Shown one piece after another: positions 1-6,697 of a stretch of DNA of 12,016 bases. How positions within the stretch are numbered: the stretch's first letter is position 1; each line of letters begins with the position of its first letter. The notes under the pieces are model-generated. The model saw nothing but the letters and a program-made list of their open reading frames with translations, searched no databases and was not told the DNA's origin. The DNA is taken from the NCBI GenBank assembly GCA_020629815.1, contig JAHDCN010000043.1, positions 2,716 to 14,731 of the forward strand, written 5' to 3'. Source of the stretch: Verrucomicrobiota bacterium. Lineage in GTDB: Bacteria; Verrucomicrobiota; Verrucomicrobiia; Verrucomicrobiales; DEV007. The translations under genes and the position numbers were made by a program.

Positions 1-1056
1 AAGCGCCATCCAATCCTCTGGCGTAGTATCCCAGCCGCCACTGACACGCAGGACTTGGCCCATTTCCTCAAAGCTCAGACCCATGGCTTGCATCACGTGA
101 GACGGGTTGCTTTTGCCTGCGCTGCAGGCTGACCCTGTCGATACGGCGAATCCCCGGGCACTCAGGCGGGTGAGCCATTTGAGGTTCTTGCTGTGTGGGA
201 GCACGAACATGCTGGTGTTCCAGAGGCGCGTCTCAGTGTTGCCGATCAATTGGTAGTTTCCTGATTCAGTGACTTGGGCTTCAAATGCGTCGCGTCCTGA
301 TGAGTCTTCCACAGGATTGGCGATTCGCTCTTCCAGTGCGGTTACCATTGCGGCGATGCCGGCAAGGTCCTCTGTGCCTGCTCGATGTTCAGATTCCTGA
401 GGACCACCGACTAAACTGAGAAAGTCTTCGGCGGTTTCTTCCCCGGGAAGAATGAGAAAGCCAACTCCTTTGGGGCCGCCGAATTTGTGAGCGCATCCGG
501 TAACGAAGTCGCAATGGGCAGCGATGTCATCGGCGGGTAGCTTGCCAATCCACTGAGAGGCATCGCAGTGGAAGGGGAGTTCGCGAGCTTTGCACTGGGC
601 GGCGATCTCTTTCCACGGATACAGAATCCCTGTTTCGTTGTTCGCTGCCATCACGGATACGGCGCCGCCGGAAAATGCGGAAAGGTCTCCATTCAGCGGG
701 AGCTCTGTAATGCGATCACTTCCGAACTCCCGGTTTGCGCTGTCGCGAACGGACGGATGCTCTACCGGGGAAATTCCAATCGCCTCGGTGCTATCGGCAA
801 GAAAGCGCATGACTGCATTGTTTGCCTCCGTCGCACCGGATGTGAAAATGATGCGCTCCGGTTCGTCGCCACACCCGAGCAGGTCCGCGAGGTTTTCCCT
901 CAGGTCTTCCAGAAGCAGGCGGGCGGCTCCTGCTTCCCGATACAGACTGGAGGGATTGTGCCAGTGCTCGTTTGCTACCCGCAGCCACTCTTCCTTCGCC
1001 GCAGGGGACAAGGGAGTCGTCGCGTTGTAGTCGAAATATTTGGAATTTTCGGTCAC
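1..1056 (-). CDS. Cysteine desulfurase, NifS/IscS type (C-terminus off window)
   Basis: PLP-dependent aminotransferase class V enzyme that would remove sulfur from L-cysteine for Fe-S cluster and thio-cofactor assembly in the cytoplasm. I translated 352 codons from the minus strand without a stop, reaching window position 1. Visible family marks: FTSGATEANN near residues 71-80, EHPSV with the PLP-stacking His at 100, AANNETG near 138-143, HCDASQ with Asp165 and Gln168, the PLP lysine in AHKFGGPKG (Lys191), RAGTE near 225-229, and the mobile-loop STGSACSAG with catalytic Cys311. The long Cys loop points to group I (IscS/NifS) rather than SufS. Start: GTG at 1056-1054 is chosen because an in-frame TAG lies only nine bases upstream and the first in-frame ATG is inside the catalytic fold; the Shine-Dalgarno is weak. 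Family members are about 380-400 residues, so roughly 20-50 residues are missing. No scaffold gene (IscU/NifU) is visible, so its exact sulfur acceptor is unknown. Confidence 0.93.
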   Translation of the reverse strand, partial: MTENSKYFDYNATTPLSPAAKEEWLRVANEHWHNPSSLYREAGAARLLLEDLRENLADLLGCGDEPERIIFTSGATEANNAVMRFLADSTEAIGISPVEHPSVRDSANREFGSDRITELPLNGDLSAFSGGAVSVMAANNETGILYPWKEIAAQCKARELPFHCDASQWIGKLPADDIAAHCDFVTGCAHKFGGPKGVGFLILPGEETAEDFLSLVGGPQESEHRAGTEDLAGIAAMVTALEERIANPVEDSSGRDAFEAQVTESGNYQLIGNTETRLWNTSMFVLPHSKNLKWLTRLSARGFAVSTGSACSAGKSNPSHVMQAMGLSFEEMGQVLRVSGGWDTTPEDWMAL

Positions 1057-1173
1057 GAACAGAACCTACCATGAAGGACTCGAAGAGCATGAAGGAATTT
1101 GTTGTTCCCATATTTTCCGCCACAATCTGTCCTTGCTTCCTGCTCCTGCATTGTGGAAACTCCCTCACCTCTC

Positions 1174-2460
1174 ATGATGAAATTATTTTCTGCTATTTCC
1201 TTTATCTCGCTAACGGGATCACTGCTGGTTGCCGATGAACCGGTTACATTGTTTAACGGCAAAGATTACAAAGGCTGGAATGCCAACAATCCGCATACCA
1301 CGGTAAAGGCGAAGGACAAGGACGCATCGCTGAAGAAACAGGCGGAAGAATTTATTCAGCACTGGACTGTTGAAAACGGCGAGATGGTCAACGACGGCAA
1401 AGGTCCCTACGCGACCACAGAGAAAGACTACGGCGACGTGGAGTTTTGGGTGGAATACAAAACCGTGGCGAAAGGCGACAGCGGTATTTACATGCGTGGC
1501 ACACCGCAGATCCAGATTTGGGATTACACCAAAGAAGGTGGAAAATGGAAACACGGTGCCGACAAAGGTTCCGGCGGTTTGTGGAATAATTCTAAAGGTG
1601 CTCCCGGAAAGGATCCTCTAGTCCTGGCTGACAAAGATTTCGGTGAGTGGAATGCGTTTCGCGTACGGATGGTTGGCAGCCGCACCTGGGTGTGGTTGAA
1701 CAACAAGCTCGTTGTCGATGGTGCGATCTGGGAAAATTTCTGGGATCGCAAGAAACCGATTCCGAAAACCGGTCCGATTCATTTGCAAACTCACGGCGCT
1801 GAGATTCGCTGGAGAAACATCAAGGTCAAGGAGCTGAGCCCTGCGTATGCAACCGGTTACCTTCGCGGCGCGGATGATGGATTTACTCAGGCGTTCAACG
1901 GAGCGGACCTGACGGGCTGGGCCGGGGCGACGGAAAATTACGAAGTCGTTAATGGTGCGATCCGCTGCAAACCGAAAAAAGGAGGAACACTTTATTTTAA
2001 CAAGAAGTACAAGGACTTCGTAGCGCGTCTTGAGTTCAAAGTTCCCCCGGGAGGAAACAACGGTCTGGCGATTCGCTATCCCGGAAAAGGCGATACGGCC
2101 TATGTAGGTATGTGTGAATTGCAAGTGCTCGACGACACGGCCGAGAAATACAAGAAACTCGACGAGCGTCAGTATCATGGCAGCGCCTACGGAATGGCAG
2201 CGGCCCATCGCGGATTTCAGCGTCCTGTGGGAGAGTGGAATTATCAGGAGGTCACTGTGAAAGGATCGACGATCAAGGTAGAGTTGAATGGCTTCGTGAT
2301 TCTTGATGCCGATTTGTCCAAGGTTGATCCGAAATCCTACATGGCCAAAAAAGAACATCCCGGTCTTGCCAACGAAGATGGCTACTTTGGCTTCGCCGGT
2401 CACGGTGATCCGGTGGAGTTTCGCAACGTGGCGATCAAAGAGCTGAAGCCGGAGAAGTAA
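1174..2460 (+). CDS. Secreted protein with two tandem DUF1080 (3-keto-disaccharide hydrolase-type) domains
   Basis: A 428-residue exported protein. The start is placed at ATG 1174 (ATG 1177 equally possible) because it gives a clean signal peptide: short basic n-region, hydrophobic FSAISFISLTGSLLVA, likely cleavage before DEP. The upstream TTG at 1099 would only add a non-conserved extension. Two LamG-like beta-sandwich DUF1080 domains follow: residues about 22-221, opening with LFNGKDYKGW and containing GDSGIYMRG and a WNAFRV-type strand; and about 237-425, opening with AFNGADLTGW and containing GGNNGLAIRY, ELQVLDD, EWNYQEV and FRNVAIKEL. Proteins of this family include 3-keto-glycoside hydrolases and many uncharacterised sugar-binding or hydrolytic proteins, abundant in Verrucomicrobiota and Planctomycetota. 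Catalytic function of either domain is not proven here. Its TAA directly abuts the GTG of the next gene, so it probably heads an operon running to the terminator at 5949-5985. No convincing promoter or Shine-Dalgarno is visible in 1057-1173. Confidence 0.9.
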   Translation: MMKLFSAISFISLTGSLLVADEPVTLFNGKDYKGWNANNPHTTVKAKDKDASLKKQAEEFIQHWTVENGEMVNDGKGPYATTEKDYGDVEFWVEYKTVAKGDSGIYMRGTPQIQIWDYTKEGGKWKHGADKGSGGLWNNSKGAPGKDPLVLADKDFGEWNAFRVRMVGSRTWVWLNNKLVVDGAIWENFWDRKKPIPKTGPIHLQTHGAEIRWRNIKVKELSPAYATGYLRGADDGFTQAFNGADLTGWAGATENYEVVNGAIRCKPKKGGTLYFNKKYKDFVARLEFKVPPGGNNGLAIRYPGKGDTAYVGMCELQVLDDTAEKYKKLDERQYHGSAYGMAAAHRGFQRPVGEWNYQEVTVKGSTIKVELNGFVILDADLSKVDPKSYMAKKEHPGLANEDGYFGFAGHGDPVEFRNVAIKELKPEK

Positions 2461-2913
2461 GTGGGGAGATGTGAAGTGAAGGTGCCTAATCGAGAGGATT
2501 GGGAGGAAGCCTGGGAAGGTTTGGACGAGGCTTGTGCTTTCAAAAACTTTTTCGGTAAAACTCTGGAGCAGGCAGTTTCTCTTTTTGAGGAGTGTGCATT
2601 GGTTTACCAAGAAGATTTGGTTTATATGCCTGAAGTCCCGTTTCATTTTTATATCCGCGCCTACACGAGTTACTTATTGAGTGAAGAGTCAAAAGGTGAC
2701 TCCGACGGAGCTAGTTGTTTTTTCGGAGTTATCGAATTGAAGCTAGCTTCGAACCCTCGTTGGTTGATTGAGTCGTGGGCAGAGATCGAAGAGGTATTGA
2801 ACCGACTGTCATCTGGGCAGGAATATTTCGATGCCTGTGAGTCTATCTATGGATCATTTCCGAAAAAGGCGAGTAAGTTGATCCAAAAGCGAGCTGCTAT
2901 TCTAAATCCATGA
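2461..2913 (+). CDS. Hypothetical cytoplasmic protein, AT-rich, coupled to the downstream peptidase
   Basis: A 150-residue soluble acidic protein that I cannot assign to a named family. It has no signal peptide or membrane segment, is rich in aromatic and acidic residues, and looks mostly helical. Notable stretches are FFGKTLEQAVSLFEE, YQEDLVYMPEVPFHFY, GDSDGASCFFG and, near the C-terminus, IYGSFPKKASKLIQKR. Start is ambiguous: GTG 2461 follows the previous TAA directly with GGAG at 2451-2454 as a well-spaced ribosome site; GTG 2476 has its own upstream GGGGAGA; GTG 2482 is also in frame. The stop TGA overlaps the ATG of the M1 peptidase (ATGA, 2910-2913), suggesting translational coupling. 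Counted GC is about 41% over four 60-base rows (2521-2700, 2821-2880), against 52-58% in rows sampled from the neighbours. That suggests recent acquisition or relaxed codon use. It sits between two exported-protein genes but is itself predicted cytoplasmic. Confidence 0.8.
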   Translation: MGRCEVKVPNREDWEEAWEGLDEACAFKNFFGKTLEQAVSLFEECALVYQEDLVYMPEVPFHFYIRAYTSYLLSEESKGDSDGASCFFGVIELKLASNPRWLIESWAEIEEVLNRLSSGQEYFDACESIYGSFPKKASKLIQKRAAILNP

Positions 2914-5534
2914 ACAAGATAAAGATTTTCTGTCTGGTAACTGGTCTTTCGACGGCCTTTTCATCAGCCAACGAATACCACCAGTGTGGCTGGGAGAATT
3001 GCGCATCCAAAGGGCATGCCGAATCTCTGCGGGCGCAGTGGAATCTCCTCAAGACGGAATTGCCGGGTGGAAACGGCCGACAGTATGCGCGTGATCGAAT
3101 CATCGATGTGAAGCATCAGTTAATCGACTTCACTCCCGATTTCGATGCAGAATCTCTGAGTGGCACAGCGACGATCACTTTCTCGCCGATCGCCAAGCCT
3201 CTGGAATCATTGTCACTCGATGCAGTGGATCTCGATGTAAAAAGCGTGACATGTGCGCAAAGCAAAGTCGGGGATTGGAGTATCGATGAGAATTCGATCA
3301 ATCTCGTTTTTGAAAAACCCATTGCTCCCGGAGTGGAAGTATCCGTCGCGGTCGAATACAGCGCTCAGCCGCGTCATGGGTTGTATTTTCGCACCGAGAA
3401 AATGGGCTACACCAAGGGCGATGATCACCTCTGGACTCAAGGTGAACCGGAGATGCATCGTCACTGGTTTCCCGGCTACGACTATCCGAATGAGCGATTC
3501 ACTACCGAAGTAATCTGCCACGTTCCCGAGGGCATGACAGTGCTTTCCAATGGAGAACTGATTGCTGAGAAAACGGAGGATGGAATCACTACCGTGCACT
3601 GGCATCAGAAAAAGGAACACGTGAACTATTTGATCTCGGTGGTCGCCGGCTACATGGATAAGCTCGATGGAAAATACGGAGACCTTGAGCTCGCGTTTTA
3701 TACACCGCCTTCATTTTTCGCTGAGGCAGAGAATTCCTTTCGCGATACGGAGCGCATCCTCGGCTTCATGGAGAAAGAGATTGGTATCGATTTTCCCTGG
3801 GCGAAATACTACAACATTTGTGTCTCCGATTTCATGTGGGGAGGCATGGAGAATACCTCGGTCACTACGCTGACAACCCGGACACTCTTTTCGAAAGAAT
3901 CGGAAAACCTGCGTAGCTCGCACCGGCTCGATGCGCATGAGATCACTCATCAGTGGTTTGGTGATTTGCTGACTTGTAAGGATTGGTCACAGCTGTGGCT
4001 GAATGAAGGCTTCGCTACCTACTATACACATTTGTATGACTTGGAGAAATTCGGTAACGATCAGTTTCGCTATGGTCTCCTGCGCGACTCGGACAGTATA
4101 CTGAAGAATAAAGACGAGAAGCCTATCGTCTGGCGTGGTTACCAAAACCCAAAAGAGCAGTTTGATTATCGGGCCTATCCCAAGGGGTCCTGGGTGTTAC
4201 ATATGCTGCGCAGTGAGCTGGGGCCGGAGCTGTTTCGTGACTGTATTAAGACCTATACCGAGAGAAACCGGAATCGCAGTGTGGTGACTGCAGATCTGAT
4301 GGAGGTGTTGGAGGAAAAGTCAGGCCGCTCGATGGATGAGTTTTTCGATCAGTGGGTATTCCACGGAGGCGAGCCGGAGCTGGATGTGAAATACACCTGG
4401 GACGACAAGGCGAAGAAGGCAAAGTTTACAGTGAAGCAAACACAGAAAGTTTCTGAGAAGGTGCTGCTGTTCGACTTCGCATTGCCGGTTCGGTTCATTG
4501 ATGAAAAAGGAAATGTTGTCAATCGGGTCGGACGGGTTCGGGAAGCGACTCAGGACTTTGCTTTTGATTTGCCTGCCAAGCCCAAAATTGTGCGGATCGA
4601 TCCAGAGGTAACTTTACTTACGTCGATCAAGTTCAGTCCATCAGATCCCATGCTGCAAGCCCAGCTGGAGAATCAGGGTGACATGGTCGGTCGCTTGCTG
4701 GGTATCCGTAGTCTGGGAGGCAAGAAGGACGACAAGTCTTTGAAGCGCCTCGAAACAGCACTGAGTTCTGATCCGTTTTATGGAGTTCGCATCGAGGCAG
4801 CAAAAGCTTTGGCGAAAACCTATACTCCCGATGCCTTTGCTATTTTGAAAAAGCATACCGCGCAGGACGACGCACGGGTTCGCAAAGAAGTAGTCTCCTC
4901 CCTTGGTCGGTTTATTTCCGAGGATGCTATGGCCGAGATGAAGCGTGTCGTTGGCGAAGAAAAAAATCCGGAGATTGTCGCCGATGCGATCGGAGCGCTC
5001 GGCAAATATCCGGTGGCGCAGGTGTCTGAAACATTGACTGCATCACTGGATCGGGATGCCTACAATCATCGCATCGCGGAGAGTGCGATTCAGGCGATGC
5101 AAAAGCAGGGTGATCCCGGTTACATTCCCGCAATCCGCAAGCATCTGGAAGAACAGGAGCAAAAGTTTTCTGCCTGGGATTTTGGAGTGGCACTAAACTC
5201 GTTGGCCTACCTTTCCAGAGAGGAAGAAGGGGAGGTGAAAGACAGCACCCGGGAATTCATCGCCGGCTTCTTGCAAACACCGAAAGCGACCTTGCGCACC
5301 AAGGTAATCGCTGCGCTGGGCACTCTCGAAGATCCGAAGGCCGCTCCCCTGATTCAGGGGTTTGTTGGCTCCGGAACGGATGAGGACAACGGAGAATCTA
5401 AAGCAGCGGAAGAGGCGCTGACCAAGATCAACGGTGGCAAAAAGCAAAGTCAGGAAGTGCAGGATTTGCGCAAGCAGCTGACCGAATTGCAGAAGAAACT
5501 GAAAGAGATTGAAGGCAAGTTGGAGAAGAAGTGA
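2910..5534 (+). CDS. Exported M1-family zinc aminopeptidase with C-terminal HEAT-like repeats
   Basis: An 874-residue gluzincin that would cleave N-terminal residues from peptides outside the cytoplasm. A signal peptide covers residues 1-20 (basic MNKIK, hydrophobic core, cleavage likely after SSA). The mature N-terminus carries CGWENC (Cys26, Cys31). An N-terminal beta domain runs about 60-245. The catalytic domain shows the exopeptidase motif GGMEN at 311-315, zinc motif HEITH at 343-347, third ligand Glu366 in LNEGFA (HEXXH-X18-E) and a candidate catalytic Tyr423 in YPKGSW. All key residues are present. From about 580 to 840 the chain becomes alpha-helical with repeated units resembling HEAT repeats (for example LGIRSLGGKKDDKSL, VRIEAAKALAKTY, VRKEVVSSLGRF, IVADAIGALGKY). 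Residues about 846-874 form a Leu/Lys/Glu coiled coil. The start ATG overlaps the preceding TGA, so translation is probably coupled; no independent Shine-Dalgarno is seen. The substrate is unknown. Confidence 0.94.
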   Translation: MNKIKIFCLVTGLSTAFSSANEYHQCGWENCASKGHAESLRAQWNLLKTELPGGNGRQYARDRIIDVKHQLIDFTPDFDAESLSGTATITFSPIAKPLESLSLDAVDLDVKSVTCAQSKVGDWSIDENSINLVFEKPIAPGVEVSVAVEYSAQPRHGLYFRTEKMGYTKGDDHLWTQGEPEMHRHWFPGYDYPNERFTTEVICHVPEGMTVLSNGELIAEKTEDGITTVHWHQKKEHVNYLISVVAGYMDKLDGKYGDLELAFYTPPSFFAEAENSFRDTERILGFMEKEIGIDFPWAKYYNICVSDFMWGGMENTSVTTLTTRTLFSKESENLRSSHRLDAHEITHQWFGDLLTCKDWSQLWLNEGFATYYTHLYDLEKFGNDQFRYGLLRDSDSILKNKDEKPIVWRGYQNPKEQFDYRAYPKGSWVLHMLRSELGPELFRDCIKTYTERNRNRSVVTADLMEVLEEKSGRSMDEFFDQWVFHGGEPELDVKYTWDDKAKKAKFTVKQTQKVSEKVLLFDFALPVRFIDEKGNVVNRVGRVREATQDFAFDLPAKPKIVRIDPEVTLLTSIKFSPSDPMLQAQLENQGDMVGRLLGIRSLGGKKDDKSLKRLETALSSDPFYGVRIEAAKALAKTYTPDAFAILKKHTAQDDARVRKEVVSSLGRFISEDAMAEMKRVVGEEKNPEIVADAIGALGKYPVAQVSETLTASLDRDAYNHRIAESAIQAMQKQGDPGYIPAIRKHLEEQEQKFSAWDFGVALNSLAYLSREEEGEVKDSTREFIAGFLQTPKATLRTKVIAALGTLEDPKAAPLIQGFVGSGTDEDNGESKAAEEALTKINGGKKQSQEVQDLRKQLTELQKKLKEIEGKLEKK

Positions 5535-5664
5535 TGACGCCTTCGCGTGATAAGTCACTACAAAATTGCTCCCGTTTTATCTCGCTGAATATCTTGTAAA
5601 TGCTTAATAATCAGGACTGAGCAGCAAAACGTTGTTCACAACCCTTACGTTAGAAAGCAGAAAA

Positions 5665-5922
5665 ATGGTAGATACACTGATTGGTTTGGCATGTGGTGCC
5701 GTCGGGGGCAACCTTGGCGGTCTTCTTTTGAAAAACTTCAGCCTGGGCACTCTGGGGAACTCAATTGTTGGGATTCTCGGTGGTGGCCTTGGAGGTGGTA
5801 TTCTTGGCAATTTGGGCCTCCTCGGAGGTAGCGGAATTGTGAACCAGCTCGCCGGTGGCGGTGTTGGTGGAATGATCTTAATGATCGTTGTCGGCCTGAT
5901 TAAAAAGGCGATGTCGAAGTAA
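5665..5922 (+). CDS. Small glycine-zipper membrane-associated protein
   Basis: An 85-residue protein beginning MVDTLIGLACGAVGGN. It is almost entirely Gly, Leu, Ile and Val, with GxxxG-like and GG-rich repeats such as VGGNLGG, ILGGGLGGG and AGGGVGGM, and ends with a hydrophobic run followed by IKKAMSK. This pattern suggests packed membrane helices or a self-associating glycine-zipper peptide; similar short conserved hypothetical proteins occur in diverse Gram-negative bacteria, sometimes misannotated. Start ATG 5665 is preferred over the TTG at 5632, because the extra N-terminal residues are polar and the family-like sequence begins at MVDT. It lies 130 bases after the M1 peptidase with no terminator between them, and is followed 26 bases later by a strong terminator, so it may be last in that transcript or have its own promoter. 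Function is unknown; pore-forming, scaffold or stress roles are all possible. Confidence 0.78.
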   Translation: MVDTLIGLACGAVGGNLGGLLLKNFSLGTLGNSIVGILGGGLGGGILGNLGLLGGSGIVNQLAGGGVGGMILMIVVGLIKKAMSK

Positions 5923-5948
5923 GAACGGCATAAAGAAAACCGTTTTAC

Positions 5949-5985
5949 AAACCCTTCAGCCGCTCTGCGGTTGAAGGGTTTTTTT
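5949..5985 (+). terminator. Rho-independent terminator between convergent genes
   Basis: A 15-bp stem (5949-5963 with 5967-5981, one G-T wobble) closes on a 3-base TCT loop. It runs into seven consecutive T residues at 5979-5985. It directly follows the glycine-zipper gene and should end transcription of the plus-strand block. The minus-strand YkgJ-like gene stops at 5984, inside the T run, so the same stem may also act in the other direction, though the T-tract on that side is poor. Confidence 0.92.
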
Positions 5986-6664
5986 ATACTTCGATTTCCC
6001 GAGAGATTTCCGCAATTTCCTCGGCAAGAACTTCACGAGCCGGTTTCGCATCTCCAGTGCTACAGGGGCGACCGCAGTGGGTCCGGCAAACAAAGCCGTC
6101 GTAATCTGAATAGCGCTGAGGGTCAGATTCCGGACTGTGGAGGGTTAGCCTGGGTTTGTTACCTTCGCCCTTTACGATCGAAAGGGGATGCATCCAGCAG
6201 GTTCCGGGTTTGTAGTACCATTTAGGCTTCCCTTGTTTTTGCGCTAACATCTGCAATCCGCAATACGCCGTCTCTGGATGTAGGAAGACACAATTTGTTT
6301 CCGGGAAATGCTGCGGGTAGTCATCGACCCATTCCCGCATAGGCGCCGGTCGTGTTGCTGTTTTCGGACCGGATGCCACATCGCGCCACTTTCCGTAGAC
6401 CACTGCTTGTTCAGGCAACTCAATGCCCAACTCCGCGAAATCTTCACGATGTGTTTCCGCCAGCTCGCGAATCACATTTGCCTCCTCGGAGGAAAGGTAG
6501 GCTCCGTCGTGACAGCAAGTGCCGCGACACTGTTGCAGGTCGCATTCGCGAATCGGAGCCGAGAGGGCTTTTTCGTCGATCTCCATTTCCCCGGCCATCA
6601 GGGACAGCATTTCCCGGGTTTCGGGAAATGCTGTTTCCGGGTGATGCTGTTTCGCTTCGGCCAT
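5984..6664 (-). CDS. Cysteine-rich YkgJ/DUF3109-like metal-binding protein
   Basis: A 226-residue cytoplasmic protein with ten cysteines at 41, 46, 50, 51, 125, 135, 156, 193, 197 and 201. The N-terminal cluster CDLQQCRGTCC and the C-terminal cluster CRTHCGRPC bracket NCVFL, YCGL and GTCWMHPL. This spacing resembles the putative zinc/iron-chelating YkgJ (CxxxCxxxCC) and DUF3109 families, whose exact role is unestablished. No signal peptide is present. ATG 6664 is the first start after an in-frame TGA at 6700-6698, which is the stop codon of the upstream cytochrome gene; the 33-base gap suggests one transcript. Residues 1-40 precede the conserved region, and ATGs at codons 19, 23 and 27 are also possible starts. 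A perfect 13-bp hairpin covers codons 11-21, so if a later start is used the hairpin would lie in the leader. Being downstream of a c-type cytochrome suggests, but does not show, an accessory role in metal or redox handling. Confidence 0.82.
   Translation of the reverse strand: MAEAKQHHPETAFPETREMLSLMAGEMEIDEKALSAPIRECDLQQCRGTCCHDGAYLSSEEANVIRELAETHREDFAELGIELPEQAVVYGKWRDVASGPKTATRPAPMREWVDDYPQHFPETNCVFLHPETAYCGLQMLAQKQGKPKWYYKPGTCWMHPLSIVKGEGNKPRLTLHSPESDPQRYSDYDGFVCRTHCGRPCSTGDAKPAREVLAEEIAEISREIEV
6604..6634. repeat. Perfect 13-bp inverted repeat in YkgJ-like 5' coding region
   Basis: ACAGCATTTCCCG at 6604-6616 and its exact reverse complement at 6622-6634 flank a 5-base loop; outer G-T and G-C pairs can extend it to about 16 bp. 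In minus-strand mRNA it lies 31-61 bases after ATG 6664. The 12-base core CAGCATTTCCCG is also found at 8025-8036 (plus) and 6302-6313 (minus). There is no T-tract, so it is not a simple terminator. Confidence 0.8.
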
Positions 6665-6697
6665 CTGCGAAGCAAAGTAGCACGGTTCTCTTCGACG

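Noticed and set aside
1071..1096. Repeated ATGAAGGA near the desulfurase/DUF1080 divergent region
   Set aside because: Two 8-base copies are expected by chance in 12 kb and match no known site.
791..1168. Minus-strand frame starting upstream of the cysteine desulfurase with an ATG
   Set aside because: It is out of frame with the desulfurase; the desulfurase frame translates with all motifs from GTG 1056 with no need for a frameshift.
1099..1173. TTG-started N-terminal extension of the DUF1080 protein
   Set aside because: It places non-hydrophobic sequence before a complete signal peptide that begins at ATG 1174/1177.
1618..2646. 342-codon open frame antisense to the DUF1080 gene
   Set aside because: It lies opposite a confidently assigned gene, has no recognisable domain, and spans the junction of two plus-strand genes; long antisense frames arise from codon bias.
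5345..5359. Short palindrome CCCCTGATTCAGGGG within the M1 peptidase gene
   Set aside because: Only a 7-bp dyad, inside HEAT-repeat codons, without a T-tract or second copy; likely chance.
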